The position numbers and the translations under genes were made by a program. Shown piece after piece: positions 1-8,479 of a stretch of DNA of 64,000 bases (positions are counted from its first letter, which is position 1; each line of letters opens with the position of its first letter). Under the pieces are notes generated by a model. The model had not been told where the DNA came from and did no database searches. It saw nothing but the letters and a program-made list of their open reading frames with translations. Origin of the DNA: Ruania halotolerans (GTDB taxonomy: Bacteria > Actinomycetota > Actinomycetes > Actinomycetales > Beutenbergiaceae); the NCBI RefSeq assembly GCF_021049285.1, contig NZ_CP088017.1, positions 558,001 through 622,000 on the forward strand, read 5' to 3'.

Positions 1-540
1 CGGTTCGGGTTGCGCCGGCACTTCCGGGTCGCTCCGTGGACCGATCTCGTTGAAGTGCACTGGGGCCGTGACGTGGAGGCATATGTGACACCGGTTGGCG
101 AGAACGTCGTCGGGGTGGCACTGCTCGGCGCCCGGGGCATCGACTACGGCGCCAGGCTCGCCGAGTTCGGTGACCTCTGGGGCCGGCTGACCGGCGCGGA
201 GCCACTCGGCCCGATCCGTGGGGCAGGTCCGTTGCGGCAAAGATCCCGACGGCGGGTGTCCGGCCGGGTCCGGCTGATCGGGGACGCGTCCGGCTACGTG
301 GACGCGCTCACTGGCGAGGGCCTCAGCGTGGGTCTTGCGCAGGCCAGGGCGGCGGTGCACACCCTCGATGCGGGCCCACAGGCGTATGAACGGGCGTGGG
401 CCCGGGCCACCCGGGACTACCGGGTGCTCACCAGCGGGCTCGTCCGCTGGGCCACCTCGCCGGCGCGGGCAGCGATCGTCCCGGTCGCAGCAGGCGTCCC
501 TCCGCTCTATGGGGCCATCGTGGAACGGATCGCCCAGTAA
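1..540 (+). CDS. NAD(P)/FAD-dependent oxidoreductase, C-terminal part (5' end outside window)
   Basis: The reading frame is open from the first base, so the N-terminal FAD-binding Rossmann half lies upstream of the window. The visible 179 or so residues hold the substrate-domain beta strands and then the motif GDASGYVDALTGEGLSVGL (about residues 96-114 of the visible part). This is the second FAD-contacting GD motif of the geranylgeranyl-reductase/PHBH-like monooxygenase group, followed by the long helix typical of the family. The substrate cannot be told from this part. No downstream partner is close: nearly 400 bases separate it from the next gene. Confidence 0.8.
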   Translation, partial: RFGLRRHFRVAPWTDLVEVHWGRDVEAYVTPVGENVVGVALLGARGIDYGARLAEFGDLWGRLTGAEPLGPIRGAGPLRQRSRRRVSGRVRLIGDASGYVDALTGEGLSVGLAQARAAVHTLDAGPQAYERAWARATRDYRVLTSGLVRWATSPARAAIVPVAAGVPPLYGAIVERIAQ

Positions 541-932
541 GGCAGGCACGTCACCCGGACGTGCACATCGCTGGCCCCGAGGACCTGGCCAATCGGTCTG
601 CCGCCTGCTCCGTCAATCAGACAACGCCGTCTGCGTTTCCCGGTGCGAATCGGCCAGCGGGAATTGAACATTTGGTCAAAATCAGGCGCCGTTTTGTGGA
701 CTTGGTCACGCCCGGCGCGACGTTCACGTGAGCGTACATTTGGCGCCCGCAGCGTGATCGCGCCGAATCGGCGCGCGAAGGGCCGGGGCGCGGTCCTGGA
801 GACGAATTGGCAGCCTTGCCCCGATTGTCGACGCTCTGTTAAGGATTGCAGAGCTGTGCGCGGGAAAATGGGCCCTTCCGCGCTGAACGGTGCTGGGCGA
901 GGGTCCGACATTGCATGTGAAAGGAACCAATC
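541..932. other. Intergenic region, no gene seen
   Basis: This 392-base gap has no convincing coding frame. It holds a small hairpin at 546-564 (6-bp arms GCACGT/ACGTGC), which may be a weak end for the upstream gene. A GC-rich hairpin at 759-775 (CGCGCCG, loop AAT, CGGCGCG) lies in what should be the leader of the large surface protein. A purine-rich ribosome binding site (AAAGGA, about 920-925) precedes the GTG start at 933. No promoter could be picked with confidence. Confidence 0.5.
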
Positions 933-3900
933 GTGCTGAGCGCGACCAACCCATTGCCACGCAGCGTCCGAAGGGCGTTGGCGGGTTTCCTCGCCCTCCT
1001 CCTCACTGCCGGGGCGGTGCTCGCCGGCACGCTACCGGCCGGCGCGGATCCGGGCGACCCGCAGTATCTCTCCGTGGACAAGCGGGTCAGCTCCGAGTCG
1101 ATCTCGGTGGACGAGCCGTTCACGTACACCATCGTGGTCGACTGCTCCGAGGCGACCTGCCTTGAGGCGCATCTGCAGGACCAGTTCCCGCCGGAGCTCG
1201 AGGGCTATGCGCTGCAGAACCTGTCCATCACTCCCTCGGCCACCGACGTCCCGCGTGAGGTCACGTGGACGGTTGACGGCGTCGAGACCGCGCAGCCCAG
1301 CGTGGTCACCGCCGACACTGTGCTCGATGTCAGCTTCCAAGAGCCCGGCACCAACCCGGAAGGGACCGGACTGGAGTTCGGCACCCGGGTGACTGTCAGC
1401 ATCACTCTGCAGGCCCCGGAGAAGAACCCCGGCAGCTATGAGTTCACCAACACCGCGACCACGGAAGCGTCCAACTCCAACCCGGACTCCTCCGAGGCCA
1501 CCACGACCCTGATCGTCCCCTCCGTGCTCGACGTCGACGTCAGCAAGGACTGGGCGCCCGCCGAGGAGGCCTTCGCGCCCGGTGCGGAGTCCGTGATCAG
1601 TCTCGGCGTGACGAACACCTCCAACGGGCCGGTGGAGACGCTCACCATCCAGGAGCCGCAGATCGCCGAGGACGGCGCCACGTCGCTCGACGCGAGCAAC
1701 CCGTTCACCCTCACCGACCTGTCCGACTTCTCGGCGACCATGCCCTCCGGTGCCGAGCAGGCGCAGGTGGACGTCTACCTGCTGCAGTCGGACGGCAGCT
1801 ATGGCTGGGAGCAGGGCACCCCGGATGCCACCCCGGCCCTCCCGGTCGGCGTCGACCCCGGAGACATCGCCGGTATCCGTATCACCTACACCGGTGCAGC
1901 CATAGAACGGCAGGCGAGCTCCGCCGTCGAACTCGGCCTGGCACTGCGCGAGACCCACCGGGACACCGATGAGGACCTCTCCCTTGCCACGCACACGGTC
2001 GAGAACACGACCGTCGGCAGCGCCGCCGTCGCCGACCGCGACCCGGCCACCGCCACCGCCGACGCCACCTACACCGTGACCCCGCCGGCGCTCGGCGTGG
2101 AGACCAGCAAGTCCATCACCCCGGGTCGGATCGCTGCCGGCGACAGCGCCGAGGCTACTCTCACCGGCACGAACGCCTCCGACGTACCGGTCGCCGAACT
2201 GTGCCTGGCCGACCTCGACTACTTCACTGCCGATCTCACCTTCGACGGATTCACCGCCGCTCCCAGCTGGCCGGCAGGCGCCACCACCGCCGAGGTGGTC
2301 TACTACCCGCTGGACGGCTCAGACCCCGTCACGGTCGCGTTTGCCGACGGCGAGACCCCAGCCGACCCGGCCACGGCGATCTCCGGTTTCGAACTGGTAT
2401 TCACCGCAGACGCCCCCGGGATCGAGACGGGCGCGAGCACGAGCGCCGACTTCACCATCGGCTCCACCGAGGCCGCCGTGGCCACCGGTCAGACGCTGCC
2501 CACCACGAACACCGTGGATGCCGCCATCACCACCTTCAATGAGCGCACCGCCGAGGCCACTGACGACGCCGACCTGATCCTGGTGGCGCCCGCCGTGGAG
2601 GTCGAGCTCACCAAGACGATCCGCCCGGCGGCCACTGTGGCACCCGGTGAGGACGTCGTCACCGAACTGCGCTCGAACCTGACCACCACCTCGGACTACA
2701 TCACGGCCACCCAGATCGTGGTGGAGGACTCCTTCACCGATGACGGCGGGTTCTGGGACGCCTTCAATGTCAGCTCAATGGCGCCCACCCAGGTGCCGAG
2801 CAACACCGACTTGACCGTCGAGGTGCAGTTGCCGGACGGCAGCTGGACCTCCGTGGCCGTCTTTGACGCCCAGGCCGGTCCGTTCCTCGCCTCGCTCACC
2901 GCCGCCGAGATCGCCGCGGAACTCCCCGGCGGTGTGACCGCCGAGGACCTCACCGGCATCCGGTTCACCTTCGACAACGCCGACGGCTTCGCCGCCGACA
3001 CGACGGTGACCCCCTACGTGGTCTCCACGGCCCGCGAGGAGTTGCGTTCCGGTGGAGCGATCACCGAGGACGGTAGGGAGGTGGAGAACCTCGCCAGCAC
3101 CACCGGCACCGGTGAGACCGAGGCAGGGACCCCGCTCACCGACACCGAGACGGACGTCGACTCGGCCACTGTGGCCCCGGACCCGGGTGGTCCGGGACCG
3201 GGCGTTGGCATCGACAAGCGCTGGGACCGGGCCACTATCCCGGCCCAGACCGATCAGCAGGCCGGCACCACCCTCGCCTGGCGGGTCTCGCCGGGCTACG
3301 AGGACGTCGTCATCAGCGATCCCGCAACCCCGGTCCCGGGCGATGTCGCCGAGACCGTGTATGACGCGTTCGACCTGGTGCAGCTCGACCCGATTGCCGG
3401 TGACGACGAGCCGTACAGCAACGGGTGGTTCCTGACATACGACACGATCGCCGCCGTCGAGCTCTACGACGGCACCAGCTGGCAAACGGTCACCGAACCG
3501 GCTGAGGGCTGGCAGTCCAACGGCGCCTTCGTGGGCTACACCCTCACGGCCGATCAGCAGGCCACCACGGTGGCGATGCGGATCACCCTGGAGGAGAATA
3601 CCGCCGCCCGCGAGGCCGCGGCCACCTCCGGTGACGCCTACGATCCGTATGCCCCGGCCCCGGGCACCGGCGTGGCCACCAGCAGCGCCGACCGTTCCTT
3701 CGACCTGACCTGGCAGCTGCGGGACACGCTCCGCTCCGACGACGGCTCCTGGGTGACTGACGACGCCGTCTACAACACGGGTGAGGCCGGCGTGGTGAAC
3801 AACACCACCAGCGTGACTGGCACACCGATCGGCGGCGGCGACCCCGCCACCGACACCGATGACGCGGTGATCACCATCACCACCACCCCGCCCGGGGTGC

Positions 3901-6900
3901 AGGTGAACAAGAGCGTGGACCCGACCAGCGAGCTCTACGTGCCGATGGAAGGCACGGTCGAGCCTGGTGACTACCCGACGGCGACGTTCACCCTCACCGC
4001 CCGCAACGACTCCGTAACGCCCGCCTCCTACGTGCGGATGATGGACCCACCGGCATGCACCGACGCCGAGGACATCTCCGTCTGCCAGAGTGCCGGGACC
4101 GAAGCCGGCGCCCTTGAGGATCCGTTCACCGCAGACATCGACTGGTTGCGGGAGGGGAGCCCGTTCGACCGGTTCGACCTCACCGGTCTGACCATCTCCG
4201 CGAGCATCGCGGACCAGGTGGATCTCGGGGAGAGCATCGTCTGGTTGCTGCATGAGGACGGTGGTGCGTACAGCACCTCGCAGCTGACTGCGGACGAAGC
4301 GAACGCGCTCAGCGCAGACGATCTGGCAGATGTGGTCGGCATCAGCGTGACCTACACGGGTTCGGACCTGGCGACGATCACCTCCGATAACGCCCTGACC
4401 GTGGAGCTCGGCACTCAGCTGCGCCCCACCCTGCGGTCAACGGGTGAGGCGCAGGTGCTCGCCGCCAACGACCACCAGCAGGTTCCGAACCGGGTGTTCG
4501 CCCAGTCCTACGACCCGTTGATGAATGACGGCGCACTCACCGGTGCGAACGCCAGCGCGGCCGTGGGCATCACCGGCGGGGACATCAACGTGAGCCCGGC
4601 CAAGTCCGTCTCGCCGGACGCACTCACCGAGCCCACCCGGAACGAGGAGATCACGGTCACCCTGGGTGCCGATCAGGGCACCGATCCGGTGAGCACACTC
4701 GCCCCGGCCGAGGTGCGGCTGACCGACGACGTGACCGGCTCGCCCGACTTCTGGAACACCTTCGATCTGACTGGACTCGGTGAGATCACCGCACCGGAGG
4801 GCGCGGACCAGGTGCGCATCGACCTGTACGGGCCGTTCGGCACCGACGGTGAACTCGCCTGGACCACCAGCGAGTTCACCAGCATCGACGCCGCCGCGCT
4901 GCCGGATGTGGACCTCGCCCAGGTGCAAGGCGTCCAGTTCGCCTTCTCGCGCGCCGACGGGGAGTTCTTCTCCGACGAGGTGCCGGCGCCGGGCTGGTCG
5001 GCCGACGCGGCCATCACCGTGCAACTGCGGGACACCTACCGCGACTCCGGTGAACCCGTACTCCTTGAGGGCGAGGTGACCAACACCGTCACCGTGATCA
5101 GTGATCGACTGAACGGGGAGAGCTCGGAGGCCAAGGCGACGGCCGCCGTCATCAGCCTGAGTGAGGGGACCGCCGAACTCGAGGTGAACAAGCTCGCCAA
5201 CGACGGTAACCGCACGGCGACTGTGGGCGATCTGGTGCCATGGGATCTGACGCTGCACAACTCCGGCAGCGGCTATCTGGACCTGACCCACGTGCGGGAT
5301 GTTCTCCCGGTGCATCTCGCCTACCTCGGTGATGACCCGGAGTACACCGCCGACGCCGACGGTTCGCTCAGCGACGACGTCACCCTCACCCAGGACGGCC
5401 AGGACCTGGTCTTCACCTGGCCCGAGGGCGAGAACCGGATGCTGCCGGGGGAGACGTTCACCATCCGGGTACTCCTGGAGCTGCAGCCAGGCCTGAGTGA
5501 GGGCGAACGGGCCACGAACACGATGATCGCGCACACGGTACAGACCCTGGAGCGGTGCGAGAACGTGAACTCCGGCGGTTCCACCACCGGCGACTGGGCG
5601 GAGGATGCCACCACCTGTGGCGCCACCGACTACGTTCAGCCGGCGCAGGGGACCAACCTGTACACCGTCAAGGGAGTACGGGGCGCGCTCGAGGGAGCCC
5701 ACCACAGCTCCTCGGTGGACCGCCTCTGCACGCCGACCCTGACGGCCACCGGTGGTGACTACTACCGGGCGCCGTGCGCGGCGAACAGCGTGATCGGCGG
5801 CACGGACGACTGGGTGCTGCGCACAGTGAATGCCGGTACCACGGACATCACCGAGATGGTCGTCTTCGACCAGCTGCCGGTGCCCGGGGACAGTTCACTG
5901 GTGGCCGGGACCGACCGCGGCTCGGTGTACCGGCCGCAGTTGCTCGAGGACCTCCTGGTGACTGCACCTGAAGGGACCGAGACGGTCATCGAGGTGACCA
6001 CCAGTGACGACGTGTGCGTCGGCACCTGGTCCGAGGTCACCACGACTGACCCGTGCACCGCCAACGGTGAAGAGTGGACCGAGTTGACCGAAGGCACCGA
6101 CCTCTCCCAGGTCAGCGGACTGCGGATCTGGCTGGACTTCAGCGCCACGGCCGATGGTGCGCTCGTCCCCGGCCAGGGCGTGGACGTGACCTACTCCAGC
6201 GAGAACCTCCCGGCCAGCGATGCTGACGCATCGGGTGCCCCGGTGGATGTGCCCGTATCCGACACCTACGCCTGGAATCAGTTCGGTGTGAAGTACCAGG
6301 TGGCAGGGGAGAGCCGTTACGAGCGGCTCGCTCCGTCCAACGTGGGCGTGCATCTGCGGACCGGCTCATTGGAGGTACTCAAGGACGTGACCGGCCCAGC
6401 CGCCGGCTATGCCGCGCAGGAGTTCCTCGCCGATCTGGTCTGCACGGTCGAGGGAGTCGAGCTGAACATGGACGAGTACGCCACGTTCACCCTGGTCGAC
6501 GGCGAGTCCGTGCGGGTGGACGGGATCCCGCTGGGATCGGAGTGCACCGTGACCGAACAGGGTGACGTGGGCGAGTTCGGTGAGACCAGCCGTGACCCGG
6601 GTTCAGTCACACTCGACATCACCGAGGTGACCGGTACGGAGGGCGAGGTTCCCGCCGCTCAGCTGGCGCAGCTGGGCAACGACTACCAGTTCGCCGGCCT
6701 CAGCGTGACCAAACAGGTGGACACCGAGGCCACTACCGGTGAGCTCGGGCCGTTCGACTTCACCCTGACCTGCACCACGGCGTTGGGTGCTCCCGTTACC
6801 TTCGGTGACGACGAGAACGAGCTGACCTTCACCCTCGCCGACGGCGACACATACGTGGCGCCGGAGAACACCATCCCGGTCGGGGCCGAGTGCCTGCTCA

Positions 6901-8156
6901 CCGAGACCGACGCCGCCCAGGATGAGGTGGTGATCGTGGGCACCAATGTCACCGACAACGGCGACGGTTCAGCCACCATTGCGGTGGACACCACCGGTGC
7001 CGAGGTGCAGGTGACCAACGGATACGACGCCGGTGTGCTCACCGTGGCCAAGGTGGCCGACGGTGCGGGAGCCGAGATGTACGGCGCCGGGCCGTTCGGC
7101 TTCGACGCGGTCTGCACCTACGACGGGCAGAGCTTGCTGGAGGAATCCTTCGAGCTGGCAGCCGGTGCGGAGCGCTCGTTCGGCACGTTCCCGGCCGGCA
7201 CCGAGTGCATCGTGACCGAGACCGCTACCGGTGGGGCGAACGCCACGGCGCTCGAGCCTGCCGACGGCGTGGTCACCATTGTGGGGCCGGAGTCCGAGGA
7301 GGAGAACGTGGGCACCGTGGGCGTGAGCGCCACGAACACGTTCGAACTCGGTGAACTCGCCATTGAGAAGGTGGTGGACGGACCGGGTGCTGAGCTCTAC
7401 GGTGCGGGCCCGTTCACCGCGCAGGCCGTGTGCACCTGGGACCGTGACGGTGAGACTGTGACGGTGGACCTGCCGAACGAGGGCCTGGTGCAGCTCAGCG
7501 CCGCCAACGGTTACGCCTCCACCGTGGGCGATCTCCCGGTCGGTGCCAGCTGTGTGGTCACCGAGGTGGCCGACGGCGGAGCCACCGCTACGCAGATCGT
7601 CCCGGCTGATGGTGTGGTCACCGTGGGTGACGAGCCCGCAGTCGTCACGCTGACCAACACCTTCGAGGTCACGTCATTGACGGTGACCAAGCAGATCGAG
7701 GGTGAGGCGGACGCGGAGGCGAGGTTCGCCGTCGGGCTGGTGTGCACGTGGATGGCCGATGGTGAGCAGCGTGAGGTGAACATCCCTGGAGGTGCGGTGC
7801 GTGAGCTCGTGGCGCCGGACCAGTTGACGGTGACCTTCGAGGACCTGCCAATCGACGCCGACTGTGTGCTGACCGAGTCCGAGACCGGTGGTGCGGATTC
7901 GACCGCGATCACCGTGACCAGCGCTGGTGAGGAGGTCACCACTGAGGGCACCTCGGCGGAGTTGACCGCGCTCGCAGATGCGGGCGCGGCGGCGACCGTG
8001 ACGAACGTGTTCGACCCGGCGCCGGACACCGATCCAGGTGACAGTGACGATCTGCCGGGCACCGGCACCACTGTGTTGTGGCTGGTGGGCGCTGCTGTGC
8101 TGCTGCTCCTGATCGGTGGCCTCCTGCTGATGCTGCGCCGCCGACGAAACGCCTGA
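933..8156 (+). CDS. Giant LPXTG-anchored, repeat-rich surface protein (DUF11/DUF5979-type)
   Basis: This 2407-residue protein starts at GTG 933, eight bases after AAAGGA. Residues 1-36 form a signal peptide (Arg/Lys start, hydrophobic core, AGA-like cleavage region). Residues 40-1500 are about seven repeats of roughly 200 residues. Each begins with a 'DVSK..W/ELTK.I/VNKSV' strand and ends in a threonine-rich strand, and one copy near 1415-1520 looks like a DUF11 domain. Residues about 1810-2365 are five DUF5979-like modules of about 110 residues, each with a conserved pair of cysteines (for example VCTVEG ... SECTVTE). LPGTG at 2374 is followed by a hydrophobic helix and RRRR, a classic sortase signal. 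The protein is probably a wall-anchored stalk or adhesin. The ligand is unknown and no sortase gene is in the window. Confidence 0.88.
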   Translation: MLSATNPLPRSVRRALAGFLALLLTAGAVLAGTLPAGADPGDPQYLSVDKRVSSESISVDEPFTYTIVVDCSEATCLEAHLQDQFPPELEGYALQNLSITPSATDVPREVTWTVDGVETAQPSVVTADTVLDVSFQEPGTNPEGTGLEFGTRVTVSITLQAPEKNPGSYEFTNTATTEASNSNPDSSEATTTLIVPSVLDVDVSKDWAPAEEAFAPGAESVISLGVTNTSNGPVETLTIQEPQIAEDGATSLDASNPFTLTDLSDFSATMPSGAEQAQVDVYLLQSDGSYGWEQGTPDATPALPVGVDPGDIAGIRITYTGAAIERQASSAVELGLALRETHRDTDEDLSLATHTVENTTVGSAAVADRDPATATADATYTVTPPALGVETSKSITPGRIAAGDSAEATLTGTNASDVPVAELCLADLDYFTADLTFDGFTAAPSWPAGATTAEVVYYPLDGSDPVTVAFADGETPADPATAISGFELVFTADAPGIETGASTSADFTIGSTEAAVATGQTLPTTNTVDAAITTFNERTAEATDDADLILVAPAVEVELTKTIRPAATVAPGEDVVTELRSNLTTTSDYITATQIVVEDSFTDDGGFWDAFNVSSMAPTQVPSNTDLTVEVQLPDGSWTSVAVFDAQAGPFLASLTAAEIAAELPGGVTAEDLTGIRFTFDNADGFAADTTVTPYVVSTAREELRSGGAITEDGREVENLASTTGTGETEAGTPLTDTETDVDSATVAPDPGGPGPGVGIDKRWDRATIPAQTDQQAGTTLAWRVSPGYEDVVISDPATPVPGDVAETVYDAFDLVQLDPIAGDDEPYSNGWFLTYDTIAAVELYDGTSWQTVTEPAEGWQSNGAFVGYTLTADQQATTVAMRITLEENTAAREAAATSGDAYDPYAPAPGTGVATSSADRSFDLTWQLRDTLRSDDGSWVTDDAVYNTGEAGVVNNTTSVTGTPIGGGDPATDTDDAVITITTTPPGVQVNKSVDPTSELYVPMEGTVEPGDYPTATFTLTARNDSVTPASYVRMMDPPACTDAEDISVCQSAGTEAGALEDPFTADIDWLREGSPFDRFDLTGLTISASIADQVDLGESIVWLLHEDGGAYSTSQLTADEANALSADDLADVVGISVTYTGSDLATITSDNALTVELGTQLRPTLRSTGEAQVLAANDHQQVPNRVFAQSYDPLMNDGALTGANASAAVGITGGDINVSPAKSVSPDALTEPTRNEEITVTLGADQGTDPVSTLAPAEVRLTDDVTGSPDFWNTFDLTGLGEITAPEGADQVRIDLYGPFGTDGELAWTTSEFTSIDAAALPDVDLAQVQGVQFAFSRADGEFFSDEVPAPGWSADAAITVQLRDTYRDSGEPVLLEGEVTNTVTVISDRLNGESSEAKATAAVISLSEGTAELEVNKLANDGNRTATVGDLVPWDLTLHNSGSGYLDLTHVRDVLPVHLAYLGDDPEYTADADGSLSDDVTLTQDGQDLVFTWPEGENRMLPGETFTIRVLLELQPGLSEGERATNTMIAHTVQTLERCENVNSGGSTTGDWAEDATTCGATDYVQPAQGTNLYTVKGVRGALEGAHHSSSVDRLCTPTLTATGGDYYRAPCAANSVIGGTDDWVLRTVNAGTTDITEMVVFDQLPVPGDSSLVAGTDRGSVYRPQLLEDLLVTAPEGTETVIEVTTSDDVCVGTWSEVTTTDPCTANGEEWTELTEGTDLSQVSGLRIWLDFSATADGALVPGQGVDVTYSSENLPASDADASGAPVDVPVSDTYAWNQFGVKYQVAGESRYERLAPSNVGVHLRTGSLEVLKDVTGPAAGYAAQEFLADLVCTVEGVELNMDEYATFTLVDGESVRVDGIPLGSECTVTEQGDVGEFGETSRDPGSVTLDITEVTGTEGEVPAAQLAQLGNDYQFAGLSVTKQVDTEATTGELGPFDFTLTCTTALGAPVTFGDDENELTFTLADGDTYVAPENTIPVGAECLLTETDAAQDEVVIVGTNVTDNGDGSATIAVDTTGAEVQVTNGYDAGVLTVAKVADGAGAEMYGAGPFGFDAVCTYDGQSLLEESFELAAGAERSFGTFPAGTECIVTETATGGANATALEPADGVVTIVGPESEEENVGTVGVSATNTFELGELAIEKVVDGPGAELYGAGPFTAQAVCTWDRDGETVTVDLPNEGLVQLSAANGYASTVGDLPVGASCVVTEVADGGATATQIVPADGVVTVGDEPAVVTLTNTFEVTSLTVTKQIEGEADAEARFAVGLVCTWMADGEQREVNIPGGAVRELVAPDQLTVTFEDLPIDADCVLTESETGGADSTAITVTSAGEEVTTEGTSAELTALADAGAAATVTNVFDPAPDTDPGDSDDLPGTGTTVLWLVGAAVLLLLIGGLLLMLRRRRNA

Positions 8157-8211
8157 TCCGCACTCTCCCCCGAGCCGGACCAGGAGTTGCACCTGTGCGG
8201 GTGTAACCGAT

Positions 8212-8248
8212 GAGGCGTGCCCCACCCTTCCCGGGTGGGGCACGCCTC
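8212..8248 (+). terminator. Perfect 16-bp hairpin after the giant surface protein
   Basis: Arms at 8212-8227 and 8233-8248 are fully complementary (GAGGCGTGCCCCACCC with its reverse complement), with a 5-base loop TTCCC. It lies 55 bases after the stop codon. There is no long T-run, as is usual in actinobacteria. Confidence 0.85.
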
Positions 8249-8378
8249 TGCCGTTGCTGGGCACGTGCGTCATTCCCTTCCCGGACCATGACGGCGTTCG
8301 AGCCCACGGCCAAGACAGCGCACCCTCAGGGCTGACCAGTCATGAGCGTCGCGTTTCGCGGATCCTCATGAAGCATAG

Positions 8379-8393
8379 TGAAAGTTAGTTTCA
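8379..8393. promoter_or_regulatory. Candidate RpiR-type operator TGAAA-N5-TTTCA
   Basis: The imperfect palindrome TGAAAGTTAGTTTCA lies 87 bases before the start of the anchored hydrolase-like gene. TGAAA/TTTCA half sites with a short spacer are the usual form of RpiR/MurR-family operators, and an RpiR regulator gene lies just beyond that gene (11202-12149). The link between site and regulator is an inference. Confidence 0.4.
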
Positions 8394-8479
8394 TGATGTT
8401 GACACTGCTGTGGAACAGTCACTAACGTCGTGGCTACAGTGGCAGAGGCGCCACGAGGCCAGAGAAAGAGGAATGACTC

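Noticed and set aside
1032-1994. Long open frame on the minus strand inside the giant surface protein gene
   Set aside because: Antisense shadow of GC-rich codons; the protein is low in complexity with no domain, while the plus frame has clear repeats, signal peptide and sorting signal. The same holds for minus frames at 2775-4253 and 4437-5705.
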